From the NCBI RefSeq assembly GCF_044502415.1, contig NZ_CP172402.1: DNA of 64,000 nt. One strand, written 5' to 3'. Each line of letters starts with the position of its first letter. The stretch's first letter is position 1. Shown here piece by piece: positions 8,151 through 17,512 of this stretch. The translations under genes and the position numbers were made by a program. This DNA is from Haloimpatiens lingqiaonensis (GTDB lineage: Bacteria; Bacillota; Clostridia; Clostridiales; Clostridiaceae). The notes beneath the pieces were generated by a model. It worked only from the letters and a program-made list of their open reading frames with translations, made no database searches and was not told the DNA's origin.

Positions 8151-9728
8151 TTAAAGCATAAATGGTGCAAACACCATCAATGTAAAAATAGAATCTAAAA
8201 GTAAATATGGTATGAATTTAGCTACTGGCATAGCATCTAAATCATCCTTATAACTTAAATATCCAAATGAATAGAATGTAACACTTAGAATTAAACATAT
8301 GAAAAATCCTAGTGTGACAGATGAAAACTTCTCAGGTAAGTAGTAAGCATATTTTTTATAATTTGTTGAATATATAGCTTCATATTTAATCAAAAATGTG
8401 ATAATAGCTGTACCTATATAAAGCAATTTCTTAGTTTTTTTACTGAATTTATATTCTAGAAAGCTTATTAAGCCTATTAACATCAATGCTGGCAAAATCC
8501 ATTTTATTCCCAAAACGATTATATAAACAAAGCTATAAACAAAGCCCTGTAGTGTATCTTGGAAAGCTATATCTTTTTCTTCTCGTTTTAAACCATTATT
8601 TTCATTTTTAAATGCATCCTTTAAGGATGTGACGTATACCTTATAGTCTTCATTTTTAGGCATGTAATCACAATATACAGCTACGTCCCCCTTGGAAGAA
8701 CCGTAGGAAGATACATTTCTAGATTTACTTACGAAATCCCCCATGGTTATTTTGTTTTCTTTTATATAAAACTCTGCTATATCTTCATATTGCTTCTTTA
8801 TTCCAAAATATCTTGATACTCCAGCTAAAAATTTAGCTGTGCCATTTTCTGTGGAAACATATGTTACATCTCTTACTTCATCTATTCCTGGTAACTCCAT
8901 TTTTCCTCTAGAATACTTTGCCATGTCCTCCAATGGGAAGTTGTATTTTTCAGCTTCAAAACCAAACTTTGTTTTCTTGTGTAGTATCAAATATGCATAC
9001 TTATTATCTATTCCCACAGTTGTATTTAATATAGCTTGCCCTGTGGATAAATTTAAGCTTGCTGCTACCTTAGGTTCTCCTAAATTTCCTCCCTTGGAAG
9101 TACAATATTTAATCATGCCGTCTTTTGTTACACTCATAATTAAATAATTATCTTTAGATATTTTTGCACCACTTATAAAGTCTGATTTAGCTATGTTTGA
9201 TTTTTGTCTATCTCCAGTTAATAAATCTTCAACCTCTATCCATCCATCGTAAGCTCTTATCAAAGTACTGTCATCCAGTTGAACCGTTTGGTTTACCCCT
9301 GAAATTTTTCCATCCTTTACTTTATTTAAATCCTTATCCAAAATAACATAGCCCTCTTCATTTGCTTCTAACTTTCTAGAGTCCCAGCTTAGGAAATAAT
9401 TATCTCCCTTAGCTTTTAGAAAAGTAACGTTATTTATGATTTCATCCTTAACTGGTATTTCCTTTTCTCCTACCTTATTACCCATATTATCTATTTTTAT
9501 TACTCTTACTTTGCTCTTATCTCCTATAGCTAAAAGATATTTATCTCCTTCTATTTGTATCTTAGGATATGAATTCACTTTATATTGACCTAAGAATTTC
9601 CCCTTTCCCCACTTTTGTGAAGGCGGTTCTTTATTTATATCATAATTTATTTTATATTGCACTGCTAATATAGCCACTGCTAACACTACTGTAACTAATA
9701 GAAAAATACGTCTCACTTTTTTTGTCAT
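8151..9728 (-). CDS. Membrane-anchored protein of unknown function
   Basis: 525 residues: an N-terminal signal anchor (RRIFLLVTVVLAVAILAV), an extracytoplasmic region of about 350 residues with repeated short beta-strand motifs (possibly propeller-like), then four C-terminal hydrophobic helices from about residue 395 to the end. AGGGGG precedes the ATG at 9728. No catalytic motif is visible and I do not recognise the family. It is monocistronic, between two repeats. Confidence 0.65.
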   Translation of the reverse strand: MTKKVRRIFLLVTVVLAVAILAVQYKINYDINKEPPSQKWGKGKFLGQYKVNSYPKIQIEGDKYLLAIGDKSKVRVIKIDNMGNKVGEKEIPVKDEIINNVTFLKAKGDNYFLSWDSRKLEANEEGYVILDKDLNKVKDGKISGVNQTVQLDDSTLIRAYDGWIEVEDLLTGDRQKSNIAKSDFISGAKISKDNYLIMSVTKDGMIKYCTSKGGNLGEPKVAASLNLSTGQAILNTTVGIDNKYAYLILHKKTKFGFEAEKYNFPLEDMAKYSRGKMELPGIDEVRDVTYVSTENGTAKFLAGVSRYFGIKKQYEDIAEFYIKENKITMGDFVSKSRNVSSYGSSKGDVAVYCDYMPKNEDYKVYVTSLKDAFKNENNGLKREEKDIAFQDTLQGFVYSFVYIIVLGIKWILPALMLIGLISFLEYKFSKKTKKLLYIGTAIITFLIKYEAIYSTNYKKYAYYLPEKFSSVTLGFFICLILSVTFYSFGYLSYKDDLDAMPVAKFIPYLLLDSIFTLMVFAPFML

Positions 9729-9759
9729 TTTGAAAGCCCCCTATACTAAATTAAATTTT

Positions 9760-9897
9760 ATAAACAGAGCTCTTAGCTTCAGATGGAGTTTTTTTTACTC
9801 CAACTGAAGGTTAGAGATCGTTATCCAGGGACGTAGCTGCCGTTATCTCCCACTTTGTTAGAAGTAGGGTTTTACGGCAGGTAGTCATCGGATAAAC
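9760..9897 (+). repeat. Structured ~135-bp repeat, family 1 copy 2
   Basis: Starts ATAAACAGAGCTCTTAGC and ends TAGTCATCGGATAAA. The first hairpin has mismatched arms (GAGCTCTTAGCTTCAG against CTGAAGGTTAGAGATC). Its second hairpin has lost part of the right strand (GAAGTAGGG instead of GAAGTGGGAG). It occupies about half of the 298-bp gap. Confidence 0.9.
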
Positions 9898-10026
9898 TTA
9901 AAAATTTGTTTAAAGTTATTCTATATGAATTCAATACAAAAGTCATAATTCCTCTATTAATAATGATAATAAAGTAAAAAAAGATGGCAAAATTAATTAC
10001 CATCTTGTGATCAAATTAAATTTTTA

Positions 10027-11095
10027 TTAAATAGCTTCTTGAACTTTTCCTTCTTTAATCTCTTCATTTGCTACTGGTTTTGCTGTAGCATGAGTTCTCT
10101 TTTGGTATCCCATCATCTTAAATATCTGTGATACCACAAGGCCACCTATTATTCCTCCAACTATTGCAAGTGCAGCTGCCATAAGAACTGTCAATGGCTT
10201 GTTAAATCCAAAGGATGCTAAAAAACCTGGTATTGGTGATGCTGTTCCTGGTGCATTGTTTACTATTTTAAAGTATGCTGCAGATAAACCTGCCAATGCT
10301 CACTCCTAAGAAGCTTCCACCATATATAGGCAATGGATTTGCTGTTACAATATCTGCCTGAGTAAGTGGCTCTAACATAACTGCTATTACTTTACTTTTT
10401 TCACCTAATTTTAGTCTCTTAAATGTAACTCCATTGGCAAATGCTCCACCTACACAGGCAATACCTGCTATACCCATAGCAAGTCCCTTAAGTCCTAACA
10501 TGGCAGTTATTGCCATAGAGCTCAATGGTGATGTACATATTATCTTCATTATTCCACCTAAAAGGAATCCCATAACTATTGGAGATTGGTTAGCTGCCAC
10601 AGAAATTACGTCTCCAACTGTAAGTAAAGTTGAATTTACTATTGGATTAACTCCCACAGCTATAAATCTAGCCAAAGGAGCTAAAAGTAGTGCTCCAAAA
10701 ATTATATTCAATCCTTCTGGTAATTTTTCTTCTACCTTTGGTGCTATTAAACTTACTAGGTATCCAGCTATAAATCCTGGCAATATTCCAAGACCACCCA
10801 CTGCAACACCCATAACTACTGCATACACTGGATTTACTCCCATATTTAATGCCACAAGTATAGCTGCTGCAGGACCACTTAAGCTTCCTGCTGTGGCTCC
10901 CACTTCTCCTATAAACTTTAGTCCAAGGAAATTTCCACCAATATACTTATGAATAGCTTCTACAAGAAAACTTGCCACTGCTGCATTAGCTAACCCAGAC
11001 ATGGCTTTATCTCCCTTTGGAGCCTTAAGGCTAAAAATTGAAAATAATACCAATGCAAAAATCAATAAACCTAATCCCTTAACAATAACAAACAA
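10027..11095 (-). pseudogene. PTS transporter subunit IIC (EIIC_2 type), frameshifted
   Basis: The N-terminal part (11095 to about 10268, multi-helix, e.g. GPAAAILVALNMG and SPLSSMAITAMLGLKG) is followed in another frame by AGLSAAYFKIVNNAPGTASP to a stop at 10027. The switch is near 10300: GGAGTGAGCATTGG reads on only if one base is dropped (GVALAGLSAA). Together they make a ~355-residue EIIC homologous to the intact gene at 32723-33742. EIIC proteins move a sugar across the membrane during phosphorylation; the substrate is unknown and no EIIA/EIIB adjoins. The TTG at 11095 is favoured because GGAGGG lies 6 bases upstream. Decay or a sequencing indel are both possible. Confidence 0.8.
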
Positions 11096-11502
11096 ATTTA
11101 TCCCTCCATTTTTCAATTTTATAAGTCCATCAATAAAATAAATTTAAATTCCCACAATTTAAAATATATTTTATTAACAAACTGGTTGACAATTCCATTA
11201 ACCTTTTCCCACATTAGCTAATAGAATCTTTTAATTTATATAATAAAATTTACCAACAGTCCCACCCAATTGATAAATTTTAATATTCCGTTAAACCTAT
11301 CAATAAAACAATTACCTTAATATATCTTTTAAAATTAATATTTACATTTCTATAAGATAAAGTTTTAACATTCAATTCGTTTACATTTAAAATGGAGATA
11401 CCACTATTTTCTTCTTGTATATAATAATAAATCCTAAGTTTCTAAAAACTTAGGAAAGTATCAAAATATATTTTTTATTTTTTTAATTTTTTAACTATTT
11501 TA
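11096..11502. other. 407-bp intergenic region
   Basis: Very AT-rich. The only clear element is a terminator-like hairpin at 11433-11454. No open frame with a ribosome site was seen on either strand. Confidence 0.5.
11433..11454 (-). terminator. Terminator-like hairpin after the response-regulator gene
   Basis: CCTAAGTTT and AAACTTAGG form a short stem about 50 bp beyond the stop at 11503, followed on the minus strand by an AT-rich stretch with only a weak T run. Confidence 0.5.
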
Positions 11503-12366
11503 TTATTTCTCACAATAAAAGGCCATTCCCTGTATGAATTTTTTCAAACTCACTTTTCCACGTTCATTGCTTTTACCTCTTATAAAGTCCATTTCTTTCT
11601 TTATTTGTTCAAAATTATATATGCCATTAGAATAATCCACAAACACATCATTCATATAGTCTTCTATGCCTATGTTAGCCAAGTTTACCATTCCTACTGT
11701 GGCAGTTCTTCTTATTCTTTGCTCCATGGATTTAGGATTATTTGTGAACTTGCTGCATAAATCTTTAATGCTGTATTCATTCATAGTTTTTTTGGATTTT
11801 ATTAAAAATGAAACTATCTTTACTATATCCTCACTGCCCACTTCCCCCATTATTCCTATTTTACTCATTACCTCTCTTATTTTTTCTTCATAGTTTTCCA
11901 AAGGTTTATTTTGTATCTCTGCAGTAATATCATTCTTAACAGGATTTATTGAAATATTTTCTGAAAATATATGCTGTATTTGTTCTAAGGTTTTATTTAA
12001 TTTAATTTTTTCTTGTACCTTTTTAATTACATTTTCCACTTCTACTGCATTTATAGGCTTGTTTATGTAGTACTCCACTCCGTATTCATAGGCCTTTCCT
12101 ATCATTTCCTTAGACATAACCTGAGATATCATAATAAAATTAACTTTACTATTATACTTTGTAACCTCTCTTACCAGTGACAAACCATCCTTTTCCGGCA
12201 TCAAAAGATCCACCAAAACTATATCTGGTTTGTATTTGTTTATTTTTTCAACACCCTCCTGGCCGTCCATGGCATAATCCACAATTTCTCCTAATTCTCT
12301 ATCATATACTATTTTTTCTAATATTTTAATTACGCTTATATCGTCTTCTACTATAATAATTCTCAT
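11503..12366 (-). CDS. Response regulator, GlnL/YcbB type
   Basis: 287 residues. The N-terminal receiver domain (1-120) has the phospho-acceptor Asp in DIVLVDLLMPEKDG and Lys in YINKP. The C-terminal ~130 residues match the YcbB DNA-binding domain (SKIGIMG, then MEQRIRRTATVGMVNLANIG). In Bacillus the YcbA-YcbB (GlnK-GlnL) pair responds to glutamine and controls glutamine uptake genes. The ATG lies 1 bp after the kinase stop, so the two are coupled. The true target here is unknown; the neighbouring broken PTS gene is not an obvious one. Confidence 0.85.
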   Translation of the reverse strand: MRIIIVEDDISVIKILEKIVYDRELGEIVDYAMDGQEGVEKINKYKPDIVLVDLLMPEKDGLSLVREVTKYNSKVNFIMISQVMSKEMIGKAYEYGVEYYINKPINAVEVENVIKKVQEKIKLNKTLEQIQHIFSENISINPVKNDITAEIQNKPLENYEEKIREVMSKIGIMGEVGSEDIVKIVSFLIKSKKTMNEYSIKDLCSKFTNNPKSMEQRIRRTATVGMVNLANIGIEDYMNDVFVDYSNGIYNFEQIKKEMDFIRGKSNERGKVSLKKFIQGMAFYCEK

Positions 12367-12367
12367 T

Positions 12368-13666
12368 TTATTCTTCCTCCAATACTTTTTTAGGTATGGC
12401 TATATTGAAAGTTGTTCCCTTATTTTCTCCAGAACTTATGGTTATTTTACCTTTTAATTCACCTTCAATTATGTGCTTTACTATACTAAGTCCAAGACCC
12501 CTGTTTATTTCTCCAGTGCCGTAGTTTATCTTGGTAGAGTATCCAGGAGAAAATATGTATTCCTTATCTATTTCTTTTATACCACATCCATTATCTTCTA
12601 TAATAAATATATAATTTTCTCCTTCTTTGTCCTGATGAAAGTATATAAATCCCTTTTCTTTGCCCTCTAAAGCTTCTATGGCATTCATAAGTAAATTTCT
12701 AAATATAGACATTAAAAAGTAGTGCTTTTCAGTATAAAAATTATTTCTTATTTTAAATTCCACACCTATATCTTTTTCTTTATACTTTATCTCATTTTTC
12801 ATACTTATTTCTAATATGTTTATTAAGTCTTTAAAATACATTCCCCTTCCTTCATCTGGAGAACTTGTAACTTCCTCAACGCCTCTTACTACTATGCCAT
12901 ATTCTTTTTTTATTTCATGAACGTTCTTTGCTATATTCACTGCTCTTGAAGCCCAAAGCTCTCTTTCCTTGTCTAAAGTTATTTTTTCAAATAAATCATA
13001 GGCCTCTGCCATTACTTTTTCAAGACTATCCATGGTTTTCTTCATCCAATAGGTTTCAGTTTTCAGTCTTGCAGTCATAAGTAATAGCTTTCTATATCTA
13101 TTTTCGTGTTCTTCCTTTAATAATAGCATTTTATAATATTTAATAAAATTTAAGCTAAGCCACAAAATTACCGTTCTAACTATGGCCACTATAAATAAAG
13201 TCCATTTAATATGATAATTATATAAGGGTTTAATATTGTTTATATCCCTTATAAGTAATTCTATAAAGTTTGCGAAAAAATCACTGAATACTATATAAAT
13301 AAACATCCTATTTATATTTCTTCTAGAAACTTTTTTAAGTACTAAATAAAAAAATACTGCGTAAGAAAAGTAGAAAAATATTTCTGGGAAGTAAAATTGC
13401 ATTCCATCTACCATCTTACCCCCTCTTGTAGTGTGTACAAATACTCTAAGGATATAAACTCCTATGGATGTATATGCCCCTGTTATTACGGAGTTTAATT
13501 CCTCAAAGGAATACATAAACACCCCAAATAATATTATAGCAAAGGAGATTCTAAAGTTTGCTATAAATAAATCCAAATAAATTTGTGAAGAAAGAGAAAC
13601 TATTAAAACTACAAATATCATCTTTTTAAACATATCCCTATTTTTTGCCCTTTTAATCTGCTCCAA
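12368..13666 (-). CDS. Sensor histidine kinase, GlnK/YcbA-like
   Basis: 432 residues: about six N-terminal transmembrane helices (15-190), a coiled-coil linker with the probable phospho-His in AKNVHEIKKEYG, then a GHKL ATPase domain with N box NLLMNAIEALEG, G1 EDNGCGI and G2 GLGLSIVKHIIEG. There is no periplasmic sensor domain, so it probably senses through its membrane part. The TTG start at 13666 has AAAGGGG at an 8-base distance. It is followed directly by its response regulator. Confidence 0.85.
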   Translation of the reverse strand: MEQIKRAKNRDMFKKMIFVVLIVSLSSQIYLDLFIANFRISFAIILFGVFMYSFEELNSVITGAYTSIGVYILRVFVHTTRGGKMVDGMQFYFPEIFFYFSYAVFFYLVLKKVSRRNINRMFIYIVFSDFFANFIELLIRDINNIKPLYNYHIKWTLFIVAIVRTVILWLSLNFIKYYKMLLLKEEHENRYRKLLLMTARLKTETYWMKKTMDSLEKVMAEAYDLFEKITLDKERELWASRAVNIAKNVHEIKKEYGIVVRGVEEVTSSPDEGRGMYFKDLINILEISMKNEIKYKEKDIGVEFKIRNNFYTEKHYFLMSIFRNLLMNAIEALEGKEKGFIYFHQDKEGENYIFIIEDNGCGIKEIDKEYIFSPGYSTKINYGTGEINRGLGLSIVKHIIEGELKGKITISSGENKGTTFNIAIPKKVLEEE

Positions 13667-13880
13667 GAAAATATCCCCTTTCTATAGTAATTTAGAATTT
13701 TATTTTTTACTTTTTCATTTATATTAAAACACATTATCCAATAAAAAGTAAACATTATCAACATCCTTTTCTAACAAATTCCTACACCGAAAAAAGTGCC
13801 TTGCACTATCAATACCCAAATTTTACAAAGTATCAATAACACAAAGCACACATTTTTATTCTATGACTACAAAAGTTAAC

Positions 13881-13961
13881 TTACTTCTTACTTACTCCTT
13901 AGCTCTTACTTTTCAATTCTTAATTATTAATTCTTAATTATTAATTGTTAATTGTTAATTA
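13881..13961. repeat. Heptamer tract running into the purD 3' end
   Basis: Units TTACTTC, TTACTTA, TTAGCTC, TTACTTT, TCAATTC, TTAATTA, TTAATTC and TTAATTG succeed one another with a 7-bp period (one 4-bp interruption at 13895). The last two units lie inside purD and encode its final residues and stop codon. Confidence 0.8.
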
Positions 13962-15204
13962 ATTCCCCAATGTCTTTTCTATAATAATTTCCCTGAAATT
14001 TAACCTTTTCCACATCTCTATAAGCCTTTTCTCTAGCACTATCTAAGCTGTCTCCTTTAGCAACTACACAAAGAACTCTTCCTCCGTTAGTTACTAATTT
14101 GCCCTCCTCAAGTTTTGCACCTGCTGCTATTACCTTGCTTTCTAAATTATCTTCTATTTCTATAGGATAACCTTTTTTGTATGAGGAAGGATAGCCTTCT
14201 GAAGCAACTACTACGCAGCAACTATGCTTATTTTCCCATTTAATATTTATATTAGCTAAATCCTTATTTAAAGCCCCCATTATTATATCCATCAAATCCG
14301 ATTCCATTAAGTAAAGCACTGCTTGGGTTTCTGGATCTCCCATTCTAACGTTGTATTCTAAAAGATAAACTCCCTTTTCTGTTATCATTATTCCAAAGAA
14401 TATAACCCCAATATAGTCCATAGCTTCATTTTTTATTCCTTTAAGCGTTGGCTCTAATATATTCTCTTTAAACTCCTTTATTACCTCATCACTGCAATAT
14501 GGATTAGGTGCTATAACACCCATTCCTCCAGTGTTTGGTCCCTTATTTCCATCATAAATTTGCTTATGATCCTTAGAAGATATAAATGGTATTATGGTTT
14601 CCCCATCTGTTATAGAAAGTATGGAAGCTTCTACTCCATTTAAAAACTCCTCTATTACTATCTTTTTACCAGAACCATTAAATACATCCTTAACCATAAA
14701 ATCTTCTAAAGCCTTTTGAGCATCTGCTTCTTCTTCACAAATAACTACGCCTTTTCCAGCTGCAAGGCCATCTGCCTTTACAACTACAGGGTAAGCACAG
14801 TTTCTTATATATTCCTTTGCCTTTTCAAAATCAGTAAATGTTTCGTATTCAGCAGTTTTAACTCCATACTTTTTCATGAATTCTTTAGCAAAGGCCTTGC
14901 TTCCTTCTAAAAGAGCGCCTTTTTTATCTGGTCCAAATATTTTTAGTCCTTCTTTTTTAAATGTATCAACTATGCCTTCAACCAATGGTGCTTCTGGCCC
15001 AACCACTGTTACATCTATTTTATTTTCCTTTGCAAAGGAAAGATACTCATCTATACTGTTTAAATTTACATTGATACATTTTTCTTCTAAAGCCGTTCCT
15101 CCATTACCAGGAGCACAATAAATCTCATCTACCTTATTACTTTTTGAAAGCTTCCATGCTATAGCATGTTCCCTTCCACCGCTACCAATAACTAATAGCT
15201 TCAT
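13948..15204 (-). CDS. purD: Phosphoribosylamine--glycine ligase
   Basis: 418 residues, normal family length; ATP-grasp enzyme joining glycine to phosphoribosylamine (step 2 of purine synthesis). Visible motifs: N-terminal VIGSGGREHAIAWKL, ATP-grasp VVKADGLAAGKGV, and GPNTGGMGV. Last gene of the riboswitch-led pur operon, about 200 bp after purH. Its Shine-Dalgarno is an unbroken run of ten G (minus strand, 15211-15220) six bases before the ATG, a potentially slippery site. The final codons overlap a heptamer repeat tract. Confidence 0.95.
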   Translation of the reverse strand: MKLLVIGSGGREHAIAWKLSKSNKVDEIYCAPGNGGTALEEKCINVNLNSIDEYLSFAKENKIDVTVVGPEAPLVEGIVDTFKKEGLKIFGPDKKGALLEGSKAFAKEFMKKYGVKTAEYETFTDFEKAKEYIRNCAYPVVVKADGLAAGKGVVICEEEADAQKALEDFMVKDVFNGSGKKIVIEEFLNGVEASILSITDGETIIPFISSKDHKQIYDGNKGPNTGGMGVIAPNPYCSDEVIKEFKENILEPTLKGIKNEAMDYIGVIFFGIMITEKGVYLLEYNVRMGDPETQAVLYLMESDLMDIIMGALNKDLANINIKWENKHSCCVVVASEGYPSSYKKGYPIEIEDNLESKVIAAGAKLEEGKLVTNGGRVLCVVAKGDSLDSAREKAYRDVEKVKFQGNYYRKDIGELINN

Positions 15205-15227
15205 TTATATCCCCCCCCCCGATTTAA

Positions 15228-15392
15228 TTTAGTGGGCTAGGGTGTCAGAGGGCTAGAGGGCTAGATAAAGTTGTTTTTGTTCGCTTCACTCTCAAAAACT
15301 TTTAATTTAAAGATTTTCCGTAGCATCGCGAAGGAAAATCCTCCTTCACTAGCACACTAGCCAACTAGCACACTAACATCTAGTACACTAAT
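15228..15392. repeat. Inverted octamer tracts around a GATTTTCC hairpin (purH-purD gap)
   Basis: Left side carries GGGCTAG-type units, the right side CTAGCACA/CTAGCCAA units of period 8, roughly complementary to each other. Between them GATTTTCC (about 15312) and GGAAAATC (about 15340) form a hairpin. The same GATTTTCC/GGAAAATC hairpin recurs near 26829-26861. Confidence 0.6.
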
Positions 15393-15403
15393 ATTCTCCT
15401 CGT

Positions 15404-16903
15404 TTAGTGTTTAAAGTGTCTCATTCCTGTAAATACCATGGATATTCCATTTTTGTTGCATTCATCTATAGACTCTTGATCCTTTAGAGATCCGCCTGGT
15501 TGAATTATAGCTTTTATATTGTGTTTAGCCGCTTCTTCCACTACATCGCCAAATGGGAAGAATGCATCTGATGCTAATATAACTCCTTCTTCTCCTCTTT
15601 CTAAAGCCTGTGTAGCTGCCCATATTCTGTTTACTTGGCCTCCAGCTATTCCTACAGCTTTTCCATCCTTAACTACTACTATTGCATTAGATTTAACATA
15701 TTTAACAACTTTCATTCCAAATATTAAATCCTTCATTTCCTCTTCAGTAGGAGCTTTTTCTGTAACAACTTTAGTTTCATTTAATAATTTATCGTCAGCA
15801 CTTTGAACTAAAATTCCTCCATCTACTTTTACTAACTCAACTTTATCCTTAGGAACTTGTTCTCCCTTTATAACTCTTAAATTCTTTTTAGTTTTAAGAA
15901 CTTCAAGTGCTTCTTCAGTAAAGTCTGGTGCTATTACTATTTCTGAGAATATCTTCACAATTTCTTCAGCAGTTTCCTTATCTAAAGTTCTGTTAACTGC
16001 TATTATACCACCAAAAATAGATACTGGGTCACAGGAATAAGCTTTTTTATATGCATCGCAAACAGTTTCCCCTATAGCCACTCCACAAGGTGAGTTATGC
16101 TTTAAACCGCAGCAGGCAATTTCATCAAATTCCCATACAGTTTTCCAAGCTATATCCATATCTTTTATATTGTTATAAGACAATTCTTTTCCGTTTAATT
16201 GTTGGAAGTTTTTCATAGCGCCTCTTTCATAAGTAGACACGTAGTAAGCCGAGGTTTGATGTGGATTTTCTCCATATCTTAAATCCATCATTTTTTTGTA
16301 AGATAGAGATAAATACTCTGGGTATTCCTCATCTAATAAGAAATTGCTTATAGCTGCATCATAAGCAGATGTTAAATTAAATACTTTTCCTGCTAATTCT
16401 TTTCTAGTTTTGAAAGAAACATCTCCATTTTCTTCTATTTGACTTATTATTTTTTCGTAATCCTCTACTTTAGTTAATACTATAACATCTTTAAAGTTTT
16501 TAGCTGCAGATCTTAGCATAGTAGGTCCGCCGATATCTATAAATTCTACTTTTTCCTCAAAAGCTAAATCTTCTTGAACCTTATTGAAGAATGGATATAA
16601 GTTTACAACTATCATGTCTATTGGAGTTATGCCTTTTTCTTTTATTGTTTCCATATGACTTTCTTTATCTCTTATGGCAAGTATTCCACCATGAATATAT
16701 GGATTTAATGTTTTAACTCTTCCATCTAGTATTTCATCAAAGCCTGTAACTTGATTAACTTCTATTACATCTATGCCATTTTCTTTTAGGTATCTATATG
16801 TTCCCCCAGTGGATATTATTTCTACGCCTCTGTTCACTAAGAATTTAGCTAAATCTAGTACCCCATTTTTGTCAAATACACTTATTAAAGCTCTTTTTAA
16901 CAT
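15404..16903 (-). CDS. purH: Bifunctional AICAR transformylase/IMP cyclohydrolase
   Basis: 499 residues, slightly shorter than the usual ~510. The N-terminal MGS-like cyclohydrolase domain (to about residue 190) has STGGTYRYL; the C-terminal transformylase has LRYGENPHQ and KHNSPCG with the catalytic Lys-His. It carries out the last two steps to IMP using 10-formyl-THF. GGGGAGG precedes the ATG at 16903; purN ends 18 bp upstream, supporting one operon. Confidence 0.95.
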   Translation of the reverse strand: MLKRALISVFDKNGVLDLAKFLVNRGVEIISTGGTYRYLKENGIDVIEVNQVTGFDEILDGRVKTLNPYIHGGILAIRDKESHMETIKEKGITPIDMIVVNLYPFFNKVQEDLAFEEKVEFIDIGGPTMLRSAAKNFKDVIVLTKVEDYEKIISQIEENGDVSFKTRKELAGKVFNLTSAYDAAISNFLLDEEYPEYLSLSYKKMMDLRYGENPHQTSAYYVSTYERGAMKNFQQLNGKELSYNNIKDMDIAWKTVWEFDEIACCGLKHNSPCGVAIGETVCDAYKKAYSCDPVSIFGGIIAVNRTLDKETAEEIVKIFSEIVIAPDFTEEALEVLKTKKNLRVIKGEQVPKDKVELVKVDGGILVQSADDKLLNETKVVTEKAPTEEEMKDLIFGMKVVKYVKSNAIVVVKDGKAVGIAGGQVNRIWAATQALERGEEGVILASDAFFPFGDVVEEAAKHNIKAIIQPGGSLKDQESIDECNKNGISMVFTGMRHFKH

Positions 16904-16921
16904 TATTATTCCTCCCCTTTT

Positions 16922-17512
16922 TTATTTAATAGATATCTTTCCTTGTGAAATCAACTTAATTGCCTCTGATAATGCTTTGTGTTCCTGCACTAGCACTCTC
17001 TTTTGAAGTTCTTCTGGAGTATCCTCTACGTATACTGGCACTGTCTTTTGAATTATTATAGAACCTGTATCTGTACCCTCATCTACAAAATGGACAGTAC
17101 ATCCAGAAACTTTAACTCCATACTCTAAAGCCCTTTCATGAACTTTAATTCCGTACATATCATTTCCACAAAAGGCTGGTATTAAAGATGGATGTATATT
17201 TATTATTTTGTTTTTAAACTTTTTAATTATATCCCCTTTTAGTATTGAAAGATACCCTGCCAAAACTATTAAATCAACCTTACCATCTACTATTTTTAAT
17301 ATTTCTTCTGATAAATTTCCCTTATGTTTTTTTCTATCCACACAGTAGGTTTTTATACCACTTTTTTTCCCTCTTTCTAAACCATAAGCACCCTCTCTGT
17401 CGCTTATGATCATTTCTATAGCACAGTTTTCTAAATATCCATTTTCTATATTGTCAATTATAGATTGAAGATTTGTTCCTCCTCCGGATATAAGTACTGC
17501 TATTTTAAACAT
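16922..17512 (-). CDS. purN: Phosphoribosylglycinamide formyltransferase
   Basis: 196 residues, standard for the THF-dependent GAR transformylase. Motifs: LISGGGTNLQS at the N-terminus, the catalytic Asn-His region INIHPSLIPAF, and VHFVDEGTDTG. It overlaps the end of purM by 13 bp, so the two are translationally coupled. Confidence 0.95.
   Translation of the reverse strand: MFKIAVLISGGGTNLQSIIDNIENGYLENCAIEMIISDREGAYGLERGKKSGIKTYCVDRKKHKGNLSEEILKIVDGKVDLIVLAGYLSILKGDIIKKFKNKIINIHPSLIPAFCGNDMYGIKVHERALEYGVKVSGCTVHFVDEGTDTGSIIIQKTVPVYVEDTPEELQKRVLVQEHKALSEAIKLISQGKISIK

Noticed and set aside
10434..10952. 172-codon plus-strand open frame
   Set aside because: It lies antisense to the EIIC gene; its composition is a shadow of the membrane protein and it has no ribosome site.
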